Source: JACVRX01 sp035697245
Lineage (GTDB): Bacteria > Actinomycetota > Actinomycetes > Jiangellales > Jiangellaceae
Length of the DNA: 46,690 nt
NCBI GenBank assembly: GCA_035697245.1
Contig: DASSDH010000076.1
Coordinates: forward strand, 1-46,690
Direction: 5' to 3'
The position numbers and the translations under genes are program-made. Below the pieces are notes generated by a model that searched no databases, was not told the origin of the DNA, and saw only the letters and a program-made list of their open reading frames with translations. Shown piece by piece: positions 23,968 to 32,024 of this stretch (the stretch's first letter is position 1; each line of letters opens with the position of its first letter).

Positions 23968-26067
23968 ATGCCCAACCGGCTGGCCGGCTCGACGAGCCCC
24001 TACCTGCTGCAGCACGCGGAGAACCCGGTGGACTGGTGGGAGTGGGGTGACGCCGCCTTCGCCGAGGCCGTCCGGCGCGACGTGCCTGTCCTACTCAGCG
24101 TCGGCTACGCGGCCTGCCATTGGTGCCATGTGATGGCGCACGAGTCGTTCGAGGACGCTGCGACGGCGGCATTCGTCAACACCCACTTCGTCGCGATCAA
24201 GGTCGACCGGGAGGAACGTCCCGATGTCGACGCGGTGTACATGGAGGCCGTGCAGTCGCTGACTGGCCAGGGCGGGTGGCCGATGACGGCATTTCTCACC
24301 CCGGCCGGTCGGCCGTTCTACGCCGGGACGTACTTTCCGCCGCAGCAGGCGCACGGGATGCCGTCGTTTCGGCAGGTGCTGGAAGCCGTGTCACGAACCT
24401 GGGCGGAGCGTCGCGGCGACGTGGAGGACGCGGCGGGGCGGATCGCGGGTCAGCTCAGTGGCGATCGGCTGCCGGCAACCGAGCGGCCGCCCGGCCCGGA
24501 CCGCCTGTCGGCTGCCGTCCGCCGGCTTGCAGCCGAGTTCGACGCCGAGCATGCCGGGTTCGGGAGAGCCCCGAAGTTCCCTCCGTCGATGGTGCTGGAG
24601 TTCCTGCTCCGGCAGTACGCCCGGACCGGCGACCCGCCGTCACTTGCCATGGTCGAGGCGACCTGCGAGCGGATGGCCCGCGGTGGCATGTACGACCAGC
24701 TGGCTGGCGGCTTCGCCCGGTACAGCGTCGACCGAGCATGGGTCGTCCCCCACTTCGAGAAGATGCTCTACGACAACGCCCTGCTGCTCCGGGTCTACGC
24801 GCACTGGTGGCGTGTGACCGGCTCGCCGCTCGCGCGCCGAGTGGCGGTGGAGACGGCCGAGTTCCTGTTGCGTGACCTGCGAACGCCTCAGGGCGGGTTC
24901 GCGAGCGCCCTCGACGCCGACACGGAGGTCGACGGCCGATCCGTCGAGGGTGCAACTTATGTCTGGACGCCGGCCCAGCTGGTGGAGGTCCTGGGAGCCG
25001 ACGACGGCGACTGGGTCGCAAGACTATTGAGCGTCACATCGGCCGGAACGTTCGAGCATGGTTCCTCGACGTTGCAGCTGCGTCATGACCCCGAAGACGC
25101 CGATCGCTGGGGGCCGCTGCGAGTGCGGTTGCTCACCGCCCGCCAGGCCCGCCCGCAGCCCATCCGCGACGACAAGGTGGTGGCCGCGTGGAACGGCCTG
25201 GCGATCGCCGCGCTCGCCGACGCCGGGTCACTGCTGGAGCGCCCGGATTGGGTCGAGGCAGCGGTGGAGTGCGCCGATCTGCTCGTCCGCATCCATCTCG
25301 ACGATCACGGCCGGCTCGCCAGAGTCTCGCGCGAGGGGCGCGTGGGTCAGCATCCGGGTGTCCTCGAGGACTACGCCGACGTCGCCGAGGGTCTGCACGC
25401 ACTCGTCGCGGCGACCGGCGACCCGGTATGGCTCTCGTTCGCCGAGCAGTTGGTCGATGTGGTGATCACCCACTTCGCCCGGCCGTCGGGGGGCTTCTTC
25501 GACACGGCAGCCGACTCGCTCGACAGCCGCCTCTCGGTGATCAAACGTCCGCAGGATCCGACCGACAACGCCACGCCCTCGGGTTTGTCGGCGGCGGCCG
25601 GGTCCCTACTGAGCTTCGCGGCATATACGGGTTCCAGCCCGCACCGCGATGCCGCCTCGGGTGCCCTTGGCGTCTACGACGTGCTCGCCGACCAGGCGCC
25701 GCGGTTCGCCGGCTGGGGACTGGCTGTCGCCGAGGCGCTCGCCGCCGGGCCGGCCGAGGTCGCCGTTGTCGGGCCGGCGGACGACCGGGCGACCGCGGCC
25801 TTGCACCGCACGGCGCTCCTCGGCACGACGCCGGGCGCCGCCGTCGTCGCCGGCGACCCACGCGACGCTGCCAGCCAGGCGGTGCCGCTGTTGCGGGACC
25901 GCCCGCTGGTCGGGGGCCGGCCGGCTGCGTACGTCTGTCGTCAGTTCGTCTGCGCCGCGCCGACAACCAACCCGGCCCGGCTCGCGGCCGAGATCGGTGC
26001 CCGGCACCATGGGGAAGTTCGCTTGGAGCAGGTGCGCGGGATGGGCCCGGAGACAGCGCCGGATTAG
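23968..26067 (+). CDS. DUF255 / YyaL-type thioredoxin-domain protein
   Basis: A 699-residue protein of the SSP411/YyaL family. Residues about 1-165 form a thioredoxin-like domain with the CHWCHVMAHESF motif near 51 and GGWPMTAFLTPAGRPFYAGTYFPP. The remainder resembles an alpha/alpha six-hairpin barrel, as in glycosidases and epimerases (GGMYDQLAGGFARYSVDRAWVVPHFEKMLYDNA near 240). The biochemical role is not established. The ATG lies 7 bases after the upstream stop with no clear ribosome binding site, suggesting translational coupling. Its stop overlaps the stop of the convergent hemolysin III gene by 4 bases. Confidence 0.87.
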   Translation: MPNRLAGSTSPYLLQHAENPVDWWEWGDAAFAEAVRRDVPVLLSVGYAACHWCHVMAHESFEDAATAAFVNTHFVAIKVDREERPDVDAVYMEAVQSLTGQGGWPMTAFLTPAGRPFYAGTYFPPQQAHGMPSFRQVLEAVSRTWAERRGDVEDAAGRIAGQLSGDRLPATERPPGPDRLSAAVRRLAAEFDAEHAGFGRAPKFPPSMVLEFLLRQYARTGDPPSLAMVEATCERMARGGMYDQLAGGFARYSVDRAWVVPHFEKMLYDNALLLRVYAHWWRVTGSPLARRVAVETAEFLLRDLRTPQGGFASALDADTEVDGRSVEGATYVWTPAQLVEVLGADDGDWVARLLSVTSAGTFEHGSSTLQLRHDPEDADRWGPLRVRLLTARQARPQPIRDDKVVAAWNGLAIAALADAGSLLERPDWVEAAVECADLLVRIHLDDHGRLARVSREGRVGQHPGVLEDYADVAEGLHALVAATGDPVWLSFAEQLVDVVITHFARPSGGFFDTAADSLDSRLSVIKRPQDPTDNATPSGLSAAAGSLLSFAAYTGSSPHRDAASGALGVYDVLADQAPRFAGWGLAVAEALAAGPAEVAVVGPADDRATAALHRTALLGTTPGAAVVAGDPRDAASQAVPLLRDRPLVGGRPAAYVCRQFVCAAPTTNPARLAAEIGARHHGEVRLEQVRGMGPETAPD

Positions 26068-26750
26068 GTCGCGACGGCTGCGCCGATCCCGAACACGGCC
26101 AGCCACACGCCGACGTGGTGCGCGACGAACCCCGCAAGCGTGCACGCGTGGAAGACCTCGTGGAAGCCGAACCACCGCGGAGAGGGATCGGGCCGCTTGA
26201 GGCCGTAGACGACTGCCCCGGCCGAGTAGAGCAGCCCGCCGGACACGATCAGGACGAATACCGCGGCGCCGCCTCGCGCCGCCAATGTCGGCAACCAGAA
26301 CACGGCCGCCCAGCCGAGCGCGACATACACCGGCAGGTAGAGCCAACGCGGCGCTTCCACCCACAGCACGCGGAACGCCACACCGAGCAGCGCGCCAGCC
26401 CACACCACCGTGAGCAAGATCCGAGCATCCTTGCCGTCGAGGAGCAGGATCGTAAACGGCGTGTAGGTGCCGGCAATGATCAGGAAGATGCTCGCGTGGT
26501 CAAGACGCCTGAGGACGGCCTGGCTGCGCCGCGACCAGCGTCCCCGATGGTAGAGGGCGCTGACGCCGAACAGCAGCGCAGCTGTGAGCGCGAAGATGCC
26601 GGTCGATACCTTCGCCCGAGTGGTCGGCGCGAACGTGACCAGCGCAGCCCCGGACACCACTGCTATCGGGAAAGTCGCCGCATGCAGCCACCCGCGTAGC
26701 CTGGGCTGGATCGTGGCTGCTGCGTCTCGAAACTGGTTGTCCAGGGACAC
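26064..26750 (-). CDS. Hemolysin III / PAQR-family membrane protein
   Basis: A 228-residue protein with seven transmembrane helices. It has the family motifs SALYHRGRW near 65, LDHASIFLIIAGTYTPF near 83-99, and FHEVFHACTLAGFVAHH near 197-213; the His residues match the zinc site of the CREST/PAQR superfamily. Function in bacteria is uncertain despite the name. GTG 26750 lacks a ribosome binding site; TAGTCT lies 6 bases upstream, so it is probably leaderless. The stop overlaps the DUF255 stop tail to tail. Confidence 0.87.
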   Translation of the reverse strand: MSLDNQFRDAAATIQPRLRGWLHAATFPIAVVSGAALVTFAPTTRAKVSTGIFALTAALLFGVSALYHRGRWSRRSQAVLRRLDHASIFLIIAGTYTPFTILLLDGKDARILLTVVWAGALLGVAFRVLWVEAPRWLYLPVYVALGWAAVFWLPTLAARGGAAVFVLIVSGGLLYSAGAVVYGLKRPDPSPRWFGFHEVFHACTLAGFVAHHVGVWLAVFGIGAAVAT

Positions 26751-26756
26751 GAGCGG

Positions 26757-26762
26757 AGACTA
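26757..26762 (-). promoter_or_regulatory. Leaderless -10 box TAGTCT of the hemolysin III gene
   Basis: On the minus strand TAGTCT, then 6 bases, then GTG at 26750. The hexamer is identical to that of metB. Confidence 0.5.
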
Positions 26763-26828
26763 ACGGACGGGTCCGGGGATATGTCGCCGCTGCCTGAGTG
26801 GCGGTCCGGGTCCGACTTGCGTGCGGAG

Positions 26829-26834
26829 TAGCGT
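26829..26834 (+). promoter_or_regulatory. Possible -10 box TAGCGT of the prenyl transferase
   Basis: TAGCGT lies 54 bases before the ATG at 26889, which would give a leader of about 45 bases carrying GGGAGG. No convincing -35 box. Confidence 0.25.
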
Positions 26835-26888
26835 TTCAGCCGGGCGAGTCGGAGGTGACTGCCTGCCGGCGGGAGGTGTTCGCGGCCG

Positions 26889-27650
26889 ATGGGGCTCGGC
26901 GATGTGATCTACGGCGTCTACGGGCGCCACATCGAACGCAACCTCGACCGCGCCCGTATCCCGCGTCACGTGGCCGTCGTGCTCGACGGGAACCGCCGCT
27001 GGGCGAAGGCGTTCGGCGCGCCGAAATCAAGCGGTTGGCAGGCAGGCGCCGAGAAAGTGACCGAGTTTCTCGGCTGGTGTCGAGGGGTCGACGTCAAGGT
27101 GGTCACGCTCTTCCTGCTTTCGACGGACAACCTGAGCCGGCCCGACGAGGAGCTCACTCCGCTGCTCGGCATCATCGAGAGCCTGGTCGGGGACCTTGCG
27201 GCGAGCGGACGCTGGCGGGTGCACCCCGTCGGTGCTCTTGATCTCCTACCGGACCGCACGGCTGCGGCGCTGAAAGAAGCAGACGACACCACTCGTGCTG
27301 TCGACGGCATGCATGTCAACGTTGCCGTGGGCTACGGCGGTCGCCGGGAGATCGCCGACGCTGTCCGCGCCCTGCTGCAGGACCACGCGAGCAGGGGAAC
27401 GTCGATCGAGGAGCTGGCCGAAGTCCTCGACGTGGAACACATTGCCGAGCACCTGTACACCAAGGGACAGCCCGACCCGGATCTGGTGATCCGCACCAGC
27501 GGCGAGCAACGGCTGTCCGGGTTCCTGCTGTGGCAGAGTGCCCATTCGGAGTTCTACTTCTGCGAGGCGCTCTGGCCCGACTTCCGCCGGGTGGATTTTC
27601 TTCGAGCGCTGCGTTCGTACGGCGAACGCAAACGCCGCTTCGGCCGCTAG
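26889..27650 (+). CDS. Short-chain Z-isoprenyl diphosphate synthase
   Basis: A 253-residue cis-prenyl transferase. The diphosphate-binding DGNRRWAK starts at Asp33, and RTSGEQRLSGFLLWQSAHSEFYF lies near 202-224 with the Mg-binding glutamate. It condenses isopentenyl diphosphate onto an allylic primer in Z configuration. By position and length it corresponds to Rv1086, the Z,E-farnesyl diphosphate synthase that feeds decaprenyl-phosphate synthesis, rather than to the longer UppS; chain length is not certain from sequence. The ATG has GGGAGG about 10 bases upstream, a wide spacing. Confidence 0.87.
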   Translation: MGLGDVIYGVYGRHIERNLDRARIPRHVAVVLDGNRRWAKAFGAPKSSGWQAGAEKVTEFLGWCRGVDVKVVTLFLLSTDNLSRPDEELTPLLGIIESLVGDLAASGRWRVHPVGALDLLPDRTAAALKEADDTTRAVDGMHVNVAVGYGGRREIADAVRALLQDHASRGTSIEELAEVLDVEHIAEHLYTKGQPDPDLVIRTSGEQRLSGFLLWQSAHSEFYFCEALWPDFRRVDFLRALRSYGERKRRFGR

Positions 27651-27689
27651 TCCGCGCGCGGGCGTGTCCCTTCTCGTGACGGAGTAGCT

Positions 27690-27707
27690 CGCGTACCGTT
27701 GTACGCG
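27690..27707. promoter_or_regulatory. Perfect palindrome CGCGTAC-CGTT-GTACGCG over a -10-like box before phoH2
   Basis: Seven-base arms (27690-27696 and 27701-27707) are perfect complements around CGTT. TACCGT (27694-27699) within it fits a -10 box. A repressor on the palindrome would block this promoter, or the RNA would begin within the right arm. No -35 box is obvious. Confidence 0.4.
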
Positions 27708-27746
27708 GCGGTCGGCAGAGGCCGGTTGCCCGGGAGGCCCGTCCAC

Positions 27747-27899
27747 GTGCTGCGACCTCAGCGCAGCGGGAGGGCCGGCACCCGGCCCTCGGGCCCGGTC
27801 CCGGTCGCCCGCGCGACAGATTCCGGGCCGGGGTGCGCGCCCGGGCAGGGAGACGAACGTGGCCACTTCGACTCGATCCCCCCGCCAATCCGCCGGTAA
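27747..27899 (+). CDS. Possible small gene overlapping the phoH2 start
   Basis: A 50-codon frame starts at GTG 27747 with GGGAGG about 9 bases upstream and ends at 27899, 41 bases inside phoH2 in another frame. The product is Arg/Pro/Gly-rich (starts VLRPQRSGRAG, ends PPPIRR) and matches nothing I know. Mycobacterial phoH2 is reported to be preceded by an overlapping small gene, phoAT, which makes this worth testing. The composition is equally what a random GC-rich frame gives, so the call is weak. Confidence 0.25.
   Translation: MLRPQRSGRAGTRPSGPVPVARATDSGPGCAPGQGDERGHFDSIPPPIRR
27749..27844 (+). ncRNA. Hairpin-rich 5' leader of phoH2
   Basis: Three consecutive stems precede the ribosome binding site: GCTGCG/CGCAGC (27749-27767), a perfect 9-bp GAGGGCCGG-CAC-CCGGCCCTC (27770-27790) and CCGGGC/GCCCGG (27823-27844). 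The last ends two bases before AGGGAG at 27847. This could be an mRNA control element or part of the overlapping small gene. It matches no riboswitch class I recognise. Confidence 0.35.
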
Positions 27900-29199
27900 A
27901 GGCTCAAGCCCCGAACCCCACACCTACGTCCTGGACACCAGCGTCCTGCTTGCCGATCCCTACGCGATCCTCCGTTTTGCCGAGCACGAGGTTGTGCTCC
28001 CCGTCGTCGTGATCACCGAGCTCGAAGGCAAGCGGCACCATCCCGAGCTGGGCTACTTCGCCCGGGCCGCCCTGCGCCTACTCGACGAACTGCGGCTCGA
28101 TCATGGCCGGCTGGACGCCCCGTTGCCGGTCGGCGACCAGGGCGGAACCGTTCGAGTCGAGCTCAACCACACCGACCACGATGTGCTGCCGGCAGGTTTC
28201 CGGCTCGGCGACAACGACACTCGAATCCTCGCGGTCGCCCGCAACCTGGCCGCCGACGGCCGGGCGGTGACGCTGGTCTCCAAGGACCTGCCCATGCGGG
28301 TCAAGGCCTCGGCCGTGGGACTGCACGCGGAGGAGTACCGCGCGGAGGCGGTCATCGAATCCGGTTGGACCGGCATGGTCGAGCTGGAGGTGGCGGCCGC
28401 CGACATCGACGCGCTCTACGAATCCGGTGTCACCGACATCGACGCGGCGCGGGAGCTGCCCTGCCACACCGGGCTGGTCCTGCACAGCGAACGCGGCAGC
28501 GGCCTCGGTCGGGTCACCGCCGACAAGGCCGTGCGGCTCGTCCGCGGCGATCGGGAGGCGTTCGGGTTACGCGGCCGGTCCGCCGAGCAGCGCGTTGCTC
28601 TCGACATTCTGCTCGACGACGAGGTCGGCATCGTCTCGCTCGGTGGTCGTGCCGGTACCGGCAAGTCCGCGCTTGCCTTGTGCGCCGGCCTGGAAGCGGT
28701 GCTCGAACGGCGGCAGTACAAGAAGGTCCTCGTCTTCCGTCCGCTCTATGCCGTCGGTGGTCAGGAGCTCGGGTACCTACCCGGCAACGAGGCCGAGAAG
28801 ATGAACCCGTGGGCGCAGGCGGTCTATGACACCCTCGGTGCGCTGACGACTCAGGACGTCATCGACGAGGTCGCCGCCAGGGGGATGCTTGAAGTGCTAC
28901 CACTCACGCACATCCGCGGCCGGTCGCTGCACGACTCGTTCGTGGTCGTCGACGAGGCGCAGTCGCTGGAGCGCAACGTGCTGCTCACCGTGCTCTCCCG
29001 CGTCGGCAGCGGATCACGGGTGGTGCTCACGCACGACGTCGGCCAGCGCGACAACCTGCGGGTCGGGCGCCATGACGGCGTCGTCGCCGTCGTCGAAAAG
29101 CTCAAGGGTCACCCGCTCTTCGCGCACATCACCTTGACTCGCTCCGAGCGGTCTCCCATTGCCGCCCTGGTCACGGAAATGCTCGAGCAGCTGCCCTGA
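27859..29199 (+). CDS. phoH2: PhoH2-type PIN domain-ATPase fusion (RNase/helicase)
   Basis: A 446-residue fusion. Residues 22-165 form a PIN nuclease domain with acidic residues in YVLDTSVLL (Asp26), ITELEGKR (Glu near 54) and LGDNDTRILAVA. Residues 230-446 form the PhoH ATPase with Walker A GRAGTGKSA near 265 and Walker B VVVDEAQS near 362. Such proteins are reported to unwind and cleave RNA. GTG 27859 follows AGGGAG by 6 bases. The 208-base upstream gap contains a palindromic promoter, strong hairpins and a possible overlapping small gene, which suggests tight control. Confidence 0.9.
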   Translation: MATSTRSPRQSAGKGSSPEPHTYVLDTSVLLADPYAILRFAEHEVVLPVVVITELEGKRHHPELGYFARAALRLLDELRLDHGRLDAPLPVGDQGGTVRVELNHTDHDVLPAGFRLGDNDTRILAVARNLAADGRAVTLVSKDLPMRVKASAVGLHAEEYRAEAVIESGWTGMVELEVAAADIDALYESGVTDIDAARELPCHTGLVLHSERGSGLGRVTADKAVRLVRGDREAFGLRGRSAEQRVALDILLDDEVGIVSLGGRAGTGKSALALCAGLEAVLERRQYKKVLVFRPLYAVGGQELGYLPGNEAEKMNPWAQAVYDTLGALTTQDVIDEVAARGMLEVLPLTHIRGRSLHDSFVVVDEAQSLERNVLLTVLSRVGSGSRVVLTHDVGQRDNLRVGRHDGVVAVVEKLKGHPLFAHITLTRSERSPIAALVTEMLEQLP

Positions 29200-29245
29200 C
29201 CTAGCTCCCGTCGATCACCTTCACCACCCGAATCCTTCGGTGCGG

Positions 29246-30631
29246 TCAAGGATGCGTCATACGGAGGACGTCCAGTGCCTCGTCGAGCTGTTCCTCGGTG
29301 AGGTCACCGCGCTTGACGTACCCCTCCTCGATGACGATTTCCCGGATGGTCTTGCGTTCGGCGAGCGCCTTCTTCGCAACTGCAGCGGCGTTCTCGTAGC
29401 CGATGTACCGGTTGAGCGGGGTGACGATCGACGGCGAGCTCTCCGCGTACTCGCGATTGCGCTCGACGTCGGCCTCGATGCCGTCGATGCAGCGGTCGGC
29501 GAGCAGCCGCGACCCGTTGGCGAGCAGCCGGATTGACTCGAGCAGGTTGCGGGCGAGCATGGGGAGCATCACGTTGAGCTCAAACGACCCCGCGCCGCCG
29601 CCCCAGGCGACCGCGGCGTCGTTGCCCACGACCTGCGCGCACACCATGGCAACCGCCTCGGGCACCACCGGATTCACCTTGCCGGGCATGATCGACGAGC
29701 CCGGTTGGAGATCGGGCAGCCTGATCTCGGCCAGCCCGGCTCGGGGCCCGGAGCCCATCCAGCGGAGATCGTTCACAATCTTGTAGAGCCCGATCGCGAT
29801 CGTCCGTAATTGCCCAGAAGCCTCGACCAAGCCGTCACGAGCACTCTGGGCCTCGAAGTGATCGCGGGCCTCGGTGAGCGGCAGTCCGGTCGACTCCGCC
29901 AGCCGCTCGATGACCTTGGCGGCAAAGCCCGGGGGAGTGTTGATGCCCGTGCCCACGGCTGTGCCGCCGAGCGGCAGCTCGGCCAGGCGCGGAAGCGACG
30001 ACCGCAAACGTTCAACGCCGTGTGCGACCTGGGTTGCGTAGCCGCCGAACTCCTGGCCGAGCGTCACCGGTGTGGCGTCCATCAGATGGGTCCGCCCGGA
30101 CTTGACGACGGTGGCGAACTCCTCCGCCTTGCGGCGGAGACTTGCCTCCAAATGTTGCAGCGCCGGGATGAGGTCGTTGACGACGGCGTCTGTCGCGGCA
30201 ACGTGAATGCTCGACGGAAACACGTCATTGCTCGACTGGCTGGCATTCACGTGGTCGTTCGGGTGGATCTGCCGGCCGAGGCGTTCACTGGCGAGCGTCG
30301 CCAACACCTCGTTCATGTTCATGTTGCTGCTCGTGCCGGACCCCGTCTGGAACACGTCGATCGGGAACTCGCCGTTCCATCGGCCGGACGCCACCTCCTC
30401 GGCGGCTGCCGAAATGGCCTCGGCGACGTCATCGTCCACGACGCCGAGTTCCGCATTGACGGCGGCAGCCGCCGCTTTGATTCGCGCCAGGGCAGCGATC
30501 TGGGCCGCTTCGAGCGGCGTGCCGCTGATGGGGAAGTTCTCGACCGCCCGTTGGGTCTGTGCCCGGTATTTTGCCGCCATCGGGACCTGTATCTCGCCCA
30601 TCGTGTCGCGCTCGACGCGGAACTCAGCCAT
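29246..30631 (-). CDS. fumC: Class II fumarate hydratase
   Basis: A 461-residue enzyme of the aspartase/fumarase superfamily that interconverts fumarate and malate. The signature GSSIMPGKVNP lies near 317, TGSGTSSNMNMNEV near 97 and GRTHLMDATPVTLGQE near 182. These favour fumarase over aspartase or argininosuccinate lyase. ATG 30631 overlaps the upstream stop by 8 bases; ATG 30640 or 30643 would add three or four residues and none has a strong ribosome binding site, so the start is uncertain. It is probably co-transcribed with the spermidine-synthase-like gene. Confidence 0.9.
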   Translation of the reverse strand: MAEFRVERDTMGEIQVPMAAKYRAQTQRAVENFPISGTPLEAAQIAALARIKAAAAAVNAELGVVDDDVAEAISAAAEEVASGRWNGEFPIDVFQTGSGTSSNMNMNEVLATLASERLGRQIHPNDHVNASQSSNDVFPSSIHVAATDAVVNDLIPALQHLEASLRRKAEEFATVVKSGRTHLMDATPVTLGQEFGGYATQVAHGVERLRSSLPRLAELPLGGTAVGTGINTPPGFAAKVIERLAESTGLPLTEARDHFEAQSARDGLVEASGQLRTIAIGLYKIVNDLRWMGSGPRAGLAEIRLPDLQPGSSIMPGKVNPVVPEAVAMVCAQVVGNDAAVAWGGGAGSFELNVMLPMLARNLLESIRLLANGSRLLADRCIDGIEADVERNREYAESSPSIVTPLNRYIGYENAAAVAKKALAERKTIREIVIEEGYVKRGDLTEEQLDEALDVLRMTHP

Positions 30632-31340
30632 GGCGGACATCATCCGCTCTGGGCGGCGCTGGGGCGAGGGTGGCGAGATAGATCCGGTACGTGATCTCCC
30701 TCTCGTCGCGGAAGACAGTCTGCGTGATCGCCTCGTAGTGACCGAAGACCGTCGCGAGCATAAGGCCTAGTTCGGGCCACGGATCGGCGGACCAGATGGC
30801 GACCACCCCGTCGGGCGTCAGCACCCGTGCTGCATCCGTCATCGCCACCCGCTCGTAGAGGGCCGTATTCCGCGGGTGGACCAGAAAGCCAGGTCCGTTG
30901 TCGACGTCGAGCACCACCGCCTCGAAGCTGCGATCGGCGGCGCGGCGTAGAACGTCGATCACGTCGGCCGTACGAATCTCGACGCGCGGATCCTCGAGCA
31001 TCAGTTGTGCGCCCGGCACCAACCCCGACCGCAGCCAGTCCACCAGCATCGGCTCGATCTCCACGATGACAAGCTGCTCAACCCGTACGTCGGCCAGCAC
31101 GGCCCTAGCAGTGACGCCGAGCCCGAGTCCGCCGACGAGCACCCGTCGTGGTGCGGCATGCCGGTCCAGTCCAGCGTCGGCCAGCAGTGTCTCGGTGGAC
31201 GTCAGCGACGTGTCCATGAGGAACGTCCCGTTGACGATCAGCTCATAGACGGCCCGGCCGTCGAATTCGACCCGGCGCCGTAAGGCCATCTCCCCGAGGA
31301 CGCCGTCGCCCCGGGCAAGTGTCTCGGGCAAGCCGTCCAC
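30624..31340 (-). CDS. Spermidine synthase-like methyltransferase-fold protein
   Basis: A 238-residue Rossmann-fold protein. VGGLGLGVTARAVL near 70 is the nucleotide loop, IVEIEPMLVDWLR near 93 holds the acidic strand-2 residue and VVLDVDNGP near 143 the position of the spermidine-synthase gatekeeper. Many such proteins in actinobacteria are not true aminopropyltransferases, so substrate is open. GTG 31340 is chosen because TACCGT lies exactly 7 bases upstream; GTG 31349, three codons earlier, would sit on top of that box. It overlaps fumC by 8 bases. Confidence 0.72.
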   Translation of the reverse strand: MDGLPETLARGDGVLGEMALRRRVEFDGRAVYELIVNGTFLMDTSLTSTETLLADAGLDRHAAPRRVLVGGLGLGVTARAVLADVRVEQLVIVEIEPMLVDWLRSGLVPGAQLMLEDPRVEIRTADVIDVLRRAADRSFEAVVLDVDNGPGFLVHPRNTALYERVAMTDAARVLTPDGVVAIWSADPWPELGLMLATVFGHYEAITQTVFRDEREITYRIYLATLAPAPPRADDVRHG

Positions 31341-31347
31341 GCCCGGC

Positions 31348-31353
31348 ACGGTA
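31348..31353 (-). promoter_or_regulatory. Leaderless -10 box TACCGT of the spermidine synthase-like gene
   Basis: Minus-strand TACCGT, then 7 bases, then GTG at 31340. Faces the DUF1707 promoter across a 66-base gap. Confidence 0.5.
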
Positions 31354-31392
31354 GCTCGGCCAGCGGCTTGGCGTGTCGTCCCGGCCGTGTTC

Positions 31393-31398
31393 TAGGGT
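31393..31398 (+). promoter_or_regulatory. Leaderless -10 box TAGGGT of the DUF1707 pair
   Basis: TAGGGT, then 8 bases, then GTG at 31407. Confidence 0.45.
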
Positions 31399-31406
31399 CG
31401 ATCGTC

Positions 31407-32024
31407 GTGGAGGAGTCGCGCGACGACCGCACACTGCGTGCCTCGGACGCGGATCGTGACCGCGTCGCCGAGCAGTTGCGACAGGCGGCCGGCGACGGTC
31501 GACTCAGCATCGCCGAGCTGCAGGATCGGCTCGACGCCCTGTACGCCGCGAAGACCTACGGTGAGTTGGAACCCGTCGTCGCAGATCTGCCGGACGCCGG
31601 CAGGCCAGCGTCGCACCTTGCTCCGAAGCAGACGTCCGGCGACGTCTCAGCACGGGTCGGCGGAAGGCCGGTGGCCCGCACAGCCAAGGCCGTCTTCGGT
31701 GGCCTCACCCGTCGCGGGCAATGGGTCGTGCCCTCGCACTACACGGTCAAGGCGGTGTTCGGTGGCGCCGAGCTGGACCTTCGGGAGGCCCGGCTGGAGT
31801 CGCACGAGGTGACGATCGACGTCAAGGCCGTGTTCGGCGGCGTCGACATCGTCGTTCCGGACGATGTGATCGCGATCGTCGACGGGACGGCCGTCTTCGG
31901 CGGGTTCGACGACAAGGTCTCGACCAACCAGCCCGCGACAGGAGCACCAGTCGTCCGGATCGGGGGCAAGGCCGTATTCGGGGGCGTCTCCGTACACCGG
32001 CGACATGGGGACAGTACGGGGTGA
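31407..32024 (+). CDS. DUF1707 protein with VFGG beta repeats (LiaF-like C-terminus)
   Basis: A 205-residue protein. Residues 9-62 form the DUF1707 helical domain (RASDADRDRVAEQLRQAAGDGRLSIAELQDRLDALYAAKTYGEL). The rest contains five copies of a K/T-AVFGG turn (near 91, 114, 137, 157 and 190), a short-period repeat typical of LiaF-like or DUF2154 beta solenoids. No signal peptide or membrane span. The repeats suggest a scaffold or ligand-binding role in envelope-stress sensing, by analogy only. The stop overlaps the next start as GTGA. Confidence 0.75.
   Translation: MEESRDDRTLRASDADRDRVAEQLRQAAGDGRLSIAELQDRLDALYAAKTYGELEPVVADLPDAGRPASHLAPKQTSGDVSARVGGRPVARTAKAVFGGLTRRGQWVVPSHYTVKAVFGGAELDLREARLESHEVTIDVKAVFGGVDIVVPDDVIAIVDGTAVFGGFDDKVSTNQPATGAPVVRIGGKAVFGGVSVHRRHGDSTG

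Noticed and set aside
27708..27858. ydaO/c-di-AMP or another known riboswitch before phoH2
   Set aside because: The stems are simple GC hairpins and I could not find conserved sequence blocks of any known class; kept only as an unclassified structured leader.
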